Source: Verrucomicrobiota bacterium (GTDB lineage Bacteria; Verrucomicrobiota; Lentisphaeria; Oligosphaerales; JAFGRS01). From it: 6,143 bases of DNA. Numbering within the stretch: position 1 is the stretch's first letter; every line of letters begins with the position of its first letter. The translations under genes were made by a program, and so were the position numbers. Where the stretch lies: contig JAGVUW010000037.1 of assembly GCA_019136035.1 (NCBI GenBank), forward strand, positions 1-6,143, read 5' to 3'. This document shows, one piece after another, positions 1 through 4,274 of the stretch. The notes under the pieces were generated by a model. The model searched no databases, was not told the origin of the DNA, and was given only the letters and a program-made list of their open reading frames with translations.

Positions 1-1116
1 CGAGAGCTCTCGCGAGCCGCTGAGTTTGGCCAGGCGCCCCTGGCCACGGGCGTTGGCGCGGAGGTTCACGGCCGGCAGGGTCCCGGAGGCGACGGCCGAG
101 AGCTCGTAGGTGGCACCCGGCGTGAGGGCATAGTCGGTATTCCAGAGCTGCGGCCACCAGAGGGCCTGGGCGAGTTTGGTGAGGCGGACGGCGTTCTGGC
201 CGGGCGTGTCGGGTCTAGGGATGGTCTCGATGGTCCCCTGGGGGGCGTTGTTGACTTCGGGGCTGGTGAGGGCGGCGAGCCAGGGCGCCGGGACGGCCTC
301 ACCGGCGGTGGCGAAGGTGCCATTGCGGATGAGGTTCATCGTGGTGAGGTAGAGGGCGCCCTGAGCGATCTCGGCGCGGAGGTCCTCGGTGGGGTTGGGC
401 GGCCAGGTCAGGGCGCCGTCGCGGCTGGCGACGCGGGCGATTCGGAAGCGCCAGAGGTCGCCGGGCTGGGGTGCCGCGCGGGTGAGGTCGCGGCATGGAA
501 TCCGTATCTCGGCGCTCCAGCCGTGGTCGGTTTCGGCGGTGTGGGCCTCCCAGGTGCCCTGGCCGTCGGCGCCGCGGCCGGGGTCGGCGGCGGGCTGTCC
601 TGGCCAAGTGTCGAGGGTGCCGCCGAAGCGGTCGACGGCGAGGTGGATATCGGCGGGGTTGGCGGGGTCCGTCTGGAGGAACAGCTCGATGTGGTCACGG
701 CTGAGGACCGTCGGGTCGTCGTGGGTGGGGCGGCCGGGCGGCCCGGCGGCGCGGCCGGCGTAGCCGTCGACGGCAATGACGATGGCCTCGTCATCGTGGG
801 CACAGCGCCAGGTGGTGGCGTCGCGGGTCGGCTCGGCCTGCGTTCCGAGGACCATGAGCCGGCCGGGCGCGGCGGTCTGCTGCCAGGCCGGATCATCGAG
901 TCGGCCGTCAAGCTGGAGGGCTGATGGCAGGCGCGGGCAGACGGCCTCACCGGCGTGGTCGCGGGCGGCGGCCGCGGCCACGGCGAGGGCCATTAGGGCG
1001 AGGCATGGCAGCGCCAGGCGGCGCCGACGGGGCGCGTTGCGGCGGGACGCGGGGGCCGCCGGTGCGGCGGCGGGTGCCGGGGTGGCCTGGCGTGGCGGTG
1101 GGCTGGTGCGTGGCAT
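1..1116 (-). CDS. Secreted protein with CBM9-like and CBM4/9-like modules; C-terminus cut by window edge
   Basis: This reading frame is open for 372 codons from ATG 1116 to the first base of the window, so the C-terminus is missing. The N-terminus has a basic stretch (residues 25-33, RRNAPRRRR) and then a hydrophobic Ala/Leu core (34-51), consistent with a Sec signal peptide. The n-region is unusually long, and there is no lipobox. Residues about 63-257 match the CBM9-like (DOMON-like) fold: LDGRLDDPAWQQTA (69-82), DHIELFLQTD (141-150), WSAEIRIP (200-207) and WRFRIARV (222-229) are the family's recurring blocks. A second module starts at NLIRNGTF (261-268) and continues with Trp-rich and YELSA-type strands. 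It resembles the galactose-binding-like CBM4/9 fold. The likely role is carbohydrate or surface-polymer binding outside the cytoplasm; a catalytic domain could lie beyond the edge. The start is supported by a strong Shine-Dalgarno sequence. It is separated from comEC by 693 bp of repeats, so it is probably its own transcription unit. The frame is certain; the family call is from motifs only. Confidence 0.9.
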   Translation of the reverse strand, partial: MPRTSPPPRQATPAPAAAPAAPASRRNAPRRRRLALPCLALMALAVAAAAARDHAGEAVCPRLPSALQLDGRLDDPAWQQTAAPGRLMVLGTQAEPTRDATTWRCAHDDEAIVIAVDGYAGRAAGPPGRPTHDDPTVLSRDHIELFLQTDPANPADIHLAVDRFGGTLDTWPGQPAADPGRGADGQGTWEAHTAETDHGWSAEIRIPCRDLTRAAPQPGDLWRFRIARVASRDGALTWPPNPTEDLRAEIAQGALYLTTMNLIRNGTFATAGEAVPAPWLAALTSPEVNNAPQGTIETIPRPDTPGQNAVRLTKLAQALWWPQLWNTDYALTPGATYELSAVASGTLPAVNLRANARGQGRLAKLSGSRELS

Positions 1117-1131
1117 GGCGGTCCTCCTCCT
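1117..1131 (-). promoter_or_regulatory. Strong Shine-Dalgarno site for the CBM9-like gene
   Basis: On the minus strand the sequence AGGAGGAGG (1131-1123) lies just upstream of ATG 1116, and its last AGGAGG ends six bases before the start codon. This is near-ideal spacing. It fixes the start at 1116 rather than at the internal ATG (codon 42), which would remove the signal peptide. It is the only clear ribosome binding site in the window. Confidence 0.85.
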
Positions 1132-1204
1132 GCGGCGCGGCGGTGGTGCGGTCGCGGCCGGTGCCGCCGATACGATACTGCCGGATTGGCGGGAGGGAGC
1201 GCCC

Positions 1205-1225
1205 AACGCCGAACGCTCAACGTCC
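1205..1225. repeat. 7-bp tandem repeat, three units (AACGCCG-like)
   Basis: Three adjacent 7-bp units read AACGCCG, AACGCTC and AACGTCC. They share AACG and differ in the last three bases. This is one of several 7-bp-period arrays in the spacer. Confidence 0.6.
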
Positions 1226-1251
1226 GAGGATGGGGAAGGGGAGAGCCACGT

Positions 1252-1275
1252 ATGGACACGGATGGACACGGATGG
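1252..1275. repeat. 10-bp tandem repeat (ATGGACACGG), 2.4 units
   Basis: Two perfect copies of ATGGACACGG are followed by a partial ATGG. The core ACACGGA recurs on the opposite strand, with the same 10-bp period, at 1611-1637. The two arrays therefore look like inverted members of one family. Confidence 0.75.
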
Positions 1276-1295
1276 GGAGAGAGGGGGAAGACGGC

Positions 1296-1313
1296 CCACG
1301 GAACACACGGAAG
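1296..1313. repeat. 9-bp tandem repeat with CACGGAA core, two units
   Basis: CACGGAA occurs at 1297-1303 and 1306-1312, a 9-bp period. A degenerate third unit may follow to about 1322. The unit resembles the CACGAAAAG array 50 bp further on, but it is not identical to it. Confidence 0.55.
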
Positions 1314-1345
1314 AAGCGGAGGGGGAGAGGGGAAGGGAAGTTAAC

Positions 1346-1372
1346 CACGAAAGGCACGAAAAGCACGAACGG
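1346..1372. repeat. 9-bp tandem repeat (CACGAAARG-like), three units
   Basis: Three contiguous 9-bp units read CACGAAAGG, CACGAAAAG and CACGAACGG, directly preceded by TTAAC. This is one of the few A-rich patches in the window. From memory, this repeat is common between genes in PVC-type genomes, where it is wrongly translated as Arg/Phe- or Lys/His-rich peptides. Confidence 0.8.
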
Positions 1373-1375
1373 CGG

Positions 1376-1417
1376 GACTCTGGACTCGGGACTCTGAACT
1401 CCGAACTCCGAACTCCG
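1376..1417. repeat. 7-bp tandem repeat, six units (GACTCTG to AACTCCG)
   Basis: Six uninterrupted 7-bp units cover 42 bp. The first three are GACTCTG, GACTCGG and GACTCTG. The last three are identical copies of AACTCCG. The unit type switches in the middle, which suggests two rounds of local duplication. This is the cleanest tandem array in the window. Confidence 0.85.
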
Positions 1418-1448
1418 TGTGCGTGAAGCCCGTCCGTACTACTACCCT

Positions 1449-1468
1449 CCAGGAAAGTGCTTTCCTGG
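1449..1468. repeat. Perfect 20-bp palindrome
   Basis: CCAGGAAAG (1449-1457) and CTTTCCTGG (1460-1468) are perfect reverse complements separated by TG. As RNA this is an 8-bp stem with a GUGC loop. It lies about 340 bp downstream of the comEC stop. No T-run follows on either strand, so it is not a standard intrinsic terminator. Its function is unknown. Confidence 0.75.
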
Positions 1469-1483
1469 CAAGCTTCCGCCCCC

Positions 1484-1581
1484 GGACGCCCGACGCCCGA
1501 GGCCCGACTCCCGGCAGAGAGAACGCCCGACTCCCGACGCCGGCTTCCTCGATCCCTCGACACCCGACCCTCGACCCTTTG
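1484..1581. repeat. Block of 7-bp-period GC-rich repeats in three sub-arrays
   Basis: Three sub-arrays share a 7-bp period. The first (1484-1511) has four units of type CGACGCC or CGACTCC. The second (1521-1541) has three units of the same type. The third (1554-1581) alternates CCCTCGA and CACCCGA and ends in CCCTTTG. The sub-arrays are separated by 9-12 bp of unrelated sequence. Related units inside all three suggest one diverging family. Confidence 0.7.
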
Positions 1582-1585
1582 GTTT

Positions 1586-1600
1586 GCGGGCGGAGCCCGC
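1586..1600. repeat. Short GC-rich hairpin, 6-bp stem
   Basis: GCGGGC and GCCCGC are perfect reverse complements around a GGA loop. There is no T-tract on either side in the direction of transcription, so terminator function is not supported. In such GC-rich DNA a 6-bp stem could also be chance. Confidence 0.4.
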
Positions 1601-1610
1601 TCCAGGTTGG

Positions 1611-1637
1611 TCCGTGTGCGTCCGTGTGCGTCCGTGT
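1611..1637. repeat. 10-bp tandem repeat (TCCGTGTGCG), 2.7 units
   Basis: Two perfect copies of TCCGTGTGCG are followed by TCCGTGT. On the minus strand this reads with the same ACACGGA core and 10-bp period as the array at 1252-1275. Confidence 0.75.
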
Positions 1638-1704
1638 CTGGAGCGCGGCGGGCCGCGTGGTCGCGGCCCCCGGGGTGGCGGACTGCCGCGGCGCCGCCGC
1701 CGCA

Positions 1705-1738
1705 GACACGGGCGAGACGCCGGTGCCACTCTCGGGGA
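1705..1738. repeat. 34-bp palindromic direct repeat, copy 1
   Basis: This copy matches the one at 1757-1790 at 33 of 34 positions (T instead of C at 1730). Inside it, CACGGGCG (1707-1714) and CGCCGGTG (1718-1725) form an 8-bp hairpin with one G-G mismatch and an AGA loop. Its forward translation includes GETPVP, and the reverse one includes GTGVSPV. I recall both peptides as recurring in spurious predicted proteins of planctomycete-like genomes, so it is probably a dispersed genomic repeat. Confidence 0.85.
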
Positions 1739-1756
1739 AGGCGCGGGGGCGGCGCC

Positions 1757-1790
1757 GACACGGGCGAGACGCCGGTGCCACCCTCGGGGA
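1757..1790. repeat. 34-bp palindromic direct repeat, copy 2
   Basis: This is the second copy of the same element, in the same orientation, 52 bp after the first. Its hairpin arms are at 1759-1766 and 1770-1777. It ends 20 bp from the comEC stop codon, so any transcript reading through from comEC would carry both hairpins near its 3' end. Confidence 0.85.
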
Positions 1791-1809
1791 GGGAGCGCCC
1801 GGCGGGCTG

Positions 1810-4050
1810 CTATGGGTCGAGGGTAAGGGTGACGAGGCGGCGCTGGTGTCGGGGGCGGTCGAGGCAGCGGCCGATGGGGATGTCGTTGCGGCGGAGCTGG
1901 AGGTGGCAGGGGCCGGTGCTGCGGGCGTCGATGCGGACCTCGATCCGGTGGGGCGGACGGCCGGCGGTGAGGGTGAAGCGGCGGCGGTCGGGGGTAGTCT
2001 CGACGCGGATGGCCCCGCCGGGCCAGCGTGCCTGCGCGGCCGGCGGGTCGTGGGTGTCATCGCGGAGGCGGCGGATGCGCCCGCCACGCTGGAGCTGGAG
2101 GCGGGCGGCGCGGTCGAGGTAGCTGCCGGCGCGAGTGGACTCGGGCAGGACGAGGGTGGCGGGCTGGAGTGCGCGCGTGGCGGCGGTGGCCGCGGCGGCA
2201 GCGCGGCGGGTATCCCAGGGGACGACGAGGGCATCGGCCTGGCGGTGTCCGCGGAGTCGGAGCCAGGCGTCGAGGGTGCGGTAGGCGTCGGGGGTGCCGG
2301 CGTGGAGGACGACGGGCGGCAGGCGATCGGGTCGTTCGAGGGCGACGACGGGCACATCGCAGTCGGCGCCCCAGACGAGGGCGAGGGCGGGTCGGTGCCA
2401 GGGTGCCCAGACGGCGAGGCCGAGGAGGGCGACGACGAGGGCCATGCTGAGGCGTCGGCAGGCGGCGGGGAGTCGTGGCGCGAGGGCGGCGAGGAGGAGG
2501 GCGTAGTAGAGGGCCGTCAGCCAGGCGGGTGCGGCGGGGACGGCCCAGCTTCCGGCGGGGGCGCTGCCGCAGGTGACGAGGAGGTCGATTGACTCGAGGA
2601 GGGCGTCCATGGCGGCGGCGGCGAGGCGGTCCGGGAGGGTCCACGGCAGGCAGGCGAGGAGGATCTTGGGGAGGGCGAGGACGATGAGGAGGTTGGCGAC
2701 GACGACGAGGGCGACATTGACCGGGAGGGCGGCGGGGACGACCATGCCGCTGAGGTGGAGCATCAGTCCGGAGCCGCCGAACCACGCCAGGAGGCTGGTT
2801 CCGAGGGCCTGGGTGGTGCCGCGGACGACACGGACGAGTCGTTGTGAGCGTTGGCGGCGCGGTCGCCAGAGCTGTCGTTCGCAGAGGTCGGCGGCGAGGG
2901 TTGAGAGGAGGGGCCAGCCGATGATGAGGATGGATACGGTGATAAAGGAATAGAGGAAGCCGGCCTGGTTGATGACGCGGGGCTGGGCGCCGATGAGGAT
3001 GATGGCGGCGAGGGCGACGCCGTTGAGGGGCGCGATCGCGACCAGGCAGGCGCGCGACCACGACAGGACGCTGATCATGAGCCAGGCCCGCACGGCGGGC
3101 GGGGCGGCGCCCGACATGAGGACGTAGGCGCCGACGGCGATGGGGAGGAGGGCGTGGCGCCAGCGGTAGGGCACCGCCAGGGCATAGAGGAGCGTGCCGA
3201 TGACGGCCGCGACGATGCCGACGTGGAGGCCCGAGACCGAGAAGACGTGGATCGCGCCGCTGCGCAGGAAGGCATCGCGGACGCCGGCGGGCATGGTCTG
3301 CCGGAAGCCGAAGGTCATGGCGAGGAGGATGCCGGCGTGGTCGCCGGGCTGGAGGTTGCGGACGAGGCGGTCGGCGAGGCGGTCGCGGAGGTCGAGGAGG
3401 GCGCGGGTGATGCGGTCGAGGCCCTGCGGGGGGCCGAGGTGCTGGACGGCGTGGGCCCTGAAGAGCCTGTCGAGGCCCTGGTTCCGGAGGTAGTCGCGGT
3501 AGTCGAAGGCCTCCGGGCAGGCCGGCGGTGCTTCGGGGAGGAAGATGCCCTCGAGGGCGACGCGGTCGCCGTAGGCGATCGGGGTGCCGCGGGGCATGGC
3601 GACCATGACGCGTTCGTCGGCGGGGTGGTCGGCGGGCTCTCCGGGGAGGCGGAGGCGGGTGACGGCGACGACGATGGTGGCGGGTTCGGCCTGGTCCTCG
3701 AGGAGGTCGCTGTGGCAGCCGGCGTCGCGGACGACGCCGGTGAGGCAGGCGCGGCAGGCGGGTCGGGGGAGGGCGTAGGCGATGGCATCGGGCCGCCGGA
3801 GGTCACCGACGATGGCCAGGGCCATGCCGGCGGGGAGGCAGAGGAGTCGCCAGCGTCGCCAGGGGGTCACGAGGAGGGCGACGGCGAGGCCGAGGGCGGT
3901 CCAGGCGAGGCTGGCGGCGACCGCGGCGGGGTACGGGCGCCAGGCGAGCGCGGCCTGCACGCCGGCGGCCAGCGCCAGGGCGGCGGGCACGGCCGGGCAG
4001 GTGTCGCAGGGCCACCGCACGGCGGCCAGGGTTGTGCGCAGTCCTCCCAT
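1810..4050 (-). CDS. comEC: ComEC/Rec2-family DNA uptake channel with degenerate C-terminal hydrolase-like domain
   Basis: This complete 746-residue membrane protein belongs to the ComEC/Rec2 family, which moves single-stranded DNA across the inner membrane during natural transformation. Hydrophobic segments at about 22-36, 42-62 and 68-82 precede an extracytoplasmic DUF4131-like part (about 95-205) with GDRVALEGIF and FDYRDYLRNQG. The competence domain follows: ILLAMTFGFRQTMP (241-254), FLRSGAIHVFSVSGLHVGIV (261-280, the family signature), APPAVRAWLM (316-325), and further membrane segments to about 548. Residues about 555-640 follow the strand order of the C-terminal metallo-beta-lactamase domain (VVLHAG at 580-585, LRLRGHRQADALVVPW at 597-612). 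Where the SHxDxDH metal motif should be there is PWDTRRAAA, so it is probably not a metal-dependent hydrolase. About 105 residues of unrecognised tail follow. The ATG at 4050 is the first possible start after an in-frame stop at 4108-4110, but it has no Shine-Dalgarno. The stop is TAG. A neighbouring repeat-filled spacer on each side suggests a single-gene unit. Confidence 0.92.
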   Translation of the reverse strand: MGGLRTTLAAVRWPCDTCPAVPAALALAAGVQAALAWRPYPAAVAASLAWTALGLAVALLVTPWRRWRLLCLPAGMALAIVGDLRRPDAIAYALPRPACRACLTGVVRDAGCHSDLLEDQAEPATIVVAVTRLRLPGEPADHPADERVMVAMPRGTPIAYGDRVALEGIFLPEAPPACPEAFDYRDYLRNQGLDRLFRAHAVQHLGPPQGLDRITRALLDLRDRLADRLVRNLQPGDHAGILLAMTFGFRQTMPAGVRDAFLRSGAIHVFSVSGLHVGIVAAVIGTLLYALAVPYRWRHALLPIAVGAYVLMSGAAPPAVRAWLMISVLSWSRACLVAIAPLNGVALAAIILIGAQPRVINQAGFLYSFITVSILIIGWPLLSTLAADLCERQLWRPRRQRSQRLVRVVRGTTQALGTSLLAWFGGSGLMLHLSGMVVPAALPVNVALVVVANLLIVLALPKILLACLPWTLPDRLAAAAMDALLESIDLLVTCGSAPAGSWAVPAAPAWLTALYYALLLAALAPRLPAACRRLSMALVVALLGLAVWAPWHRPALALVWGADCDVPVVALERPDRLPPVVLHAGTPDAYRTLDAWLRLRGHRQADALVVPWDTRRAAAAATAATRALQPATLVLPESTRAGSYLDRAARLQLQRGGRIRRLRDDTHDPPAAQARWPGGAIRVETTPDRRRFTLTAGRPPHRIEVRIDARSTGPCHLQLRRNDIPIGRCLDRPRHQRRLVTLTLDP

Positions 4051-4060
4051 GACTACCCGT

Positions 4061-4082
4061 GCGCCGTTTCTCCAGACGGCGC
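4061..4082 (-). promoter_or_regulatory. Hairpin just upstream of the comEC start
   Basis: GCGCCGT (4061-4067) and ACGGCGC (4076-4082) are perfect reverse complements, giving a 7-bp stem with an 8-base loop. In the comEC mRNA the loop reads CUGGAGAA and contains the only GGAG-type sequence near the start, but that lies about 20 bases upstream of the ATG, too far for a normal Shine-Dalgarno. The stem ends 10 bases before the start codon, so it could affect ribosome access. This is inference from structure only. Confidence 0.5.
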
Positions 4083-4098
4083 TGGGGTCCTCCCGTAG

Positions 4099-4116
4099 GC
4101 CGGTCCCTCAACCGGC
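4099..4116. repeat. Small hairpin, 6-bp stem
   Basis: GCCGGT (4099-4104) and ACCGGC (4111-4116) are perfect reverse complements around the loop CCCTCA. It abuts the larger hairpin at 4116-4161. Confidence 0.5.
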
Positions 4117-4161
4117 GGAGATTCCTCCAGTGGCAGTGGCCTGCCACTGCCGGAATCTCCG
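4116..4161. repeat. Large two-part hairpin (10 bp plus 8 bp)
   Basis: The outer arms CGGAGATTCC (4116-4125) and GGAATCTCCG (4152-4161) pair perfectly over 10 bp. After a 2x2 internal loop, the inner arms CAGTGGCA (4128-4135) and TGCCACTG (4142-4149) pair over 8 bp, leaving a 6-base loop. Eighteen paired positions in 46 bases cannot be dismissed as chance in the way 6-bp stems can. The structure forms equally well on both strands. Confidence 0.8.
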
Positions 4162-4168
4162 ATACGCG

Positions 4169-4198
4169 GGAGACGTCGCGTCTGGGCGCGGCGTCTCC
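4169..4198. repeat. Hairpin, 12-position stem with one mismatch
   Basis: GGAGACG then CGCG (4169-4180, with T at 4176) pairs with CGCG then CGTCTCC (4187-4198, with G at 4191) around the loop TCTGGG. The inner pair is a T-G wobble on the plus strand and an A-C mismatch on the minus. Like the preceding hairpin it starts with GGAGA and ends with TCTCCGAT, so the two look like related units. Confidence 0.7.
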
Positions 4199-4221
4199 GA
4201 TCGATCTACGTGGCTCGTGCT

Positions 4222-4257
4222 GTGGACAAGGTGGACATCGTGGACACTGTGGACTGG
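4222..4257. repeat. 9-bp tandem repeat (GTGGACANN), four units
   Basis: Four contiguous units read GTGGACAAG, GTGGACATC, GTGGACACT and GTGGACTGG. The first six or seven bases are conserved and the last two vary. This resembles a microsatellite-like array with a period compatible with codon triplets (VDKVDIVD on the plus strand). However, there is no gene context, since it sits 18 bp after the stop codon of the PEGA/OB-fold gene. Confidence 0.85.
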
Positions 4258-4274
4258 GCTATCCAGCCGGCTCT

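Larger units (their letters stand above)
1132..1809. other. Intergenic mosaic of short tandem repeats and palindromes
   Basis: This gene-free spacer lies between the comEC stop and the CBM9-like gene. About half of it is made of separate short repeat arrays with periods of 7, 9 or 10 bp, plus small palindromes; each is listed on its own. Between them lie purine-rich, G-run-rich stretches on the plus strand (1226-1245, 1274-1290, 1318-1340). All frames crossing it give low-complexity Arg/Pro/Gly peptides without a ribosome binding site, so I call no gene. I see no convincing -35/-10 pair on the minus strand ahead of the CBM9-like gene, only a weak TATCGT near 1178-1173. Confidence 0.8.
4051..4274. 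other. Intergenic spacer with four hairpins and a 9-bp tandem repeat
   Basis: This 224-bp spacer lies between the stop of the PEGA/OB-fold gene and the comEC start. From right to left in the transcribed direction it holds a 9-bp tandem repeat and then four stem-loops, each listed separately. No clear promoter is visible. None of the hairpins has a U-tract on the minus strand, so intrinsic termination is unsupported. Attenuation, mRNA end protection or a dispersed palindromic repeat are all possible. Confidence 0.75.

Noticed and set aside
408..950. 180-codon minus-strand frame overlapping the CBM9-like gene
   Set aside because: It is a Pro/Ser/Thr/Arg-rich shifted frame. The alternative minus frame gives a signal peptide and CBM9 motifs with a strong ribosome binding site at 1122-1131.
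1173..1200. Possible promoter for the CBM9-like gene (TATCGT on the minus strand)
   Set aside because: There is no matching -35 element at the proper distance, and a single weak -10-like hexamer is not enough.
1321..1340. G-run cluster as a G-quadruplex
   Set aside because: Only three runs of three or more G are close together, and the rest is general purine richness. Four well-spaced runs are not clearly present.
1346..1372. Short-repeat arrays as a CRISPR array
   Set aside because: The units are 7-10 bp, contiguous and without spacers. The 34-bp repeats occur only twice with an 18-bp gap, and there are no cas genes.
776..1426. 216-codon plus-strand frame ending in the repeat-filled spacer
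   Set aside because: Its first part is antisense to the CBM9-like gene and its last part is translated tandem repeats (MDTDGERG, HERHEKHERR), a known kind of spurious prediction.
1341..2357. 338-codon minus-strand frame over the end of comEC and the spacer
   Set aside because: It is the Ser/Pro/Ala-rich off-frame of comEC followed by repeat-derived peptides (GTGVSPV, FGVRSSESRV). It has no start signal or domain.
1417..2592. 391-codon plus-strand frame over the spacer and the 3' part of comEC
   Set aside because: It begins inside tandem repeats and continues as the antisense shadow of comEC. The peptide is Gly/Glu/Ala low complexity with no domain.
3154..4098. 314-codon plus-strand frame rich in Gly, Glu, Asp and Ala, antisense to comEC
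   Set aside because: It lies almost fully opposite the clear ComEC frame, has low-complexity composition expected from reading NNC-rich codons backwards, no ribosome binding site and no recognisable domain.
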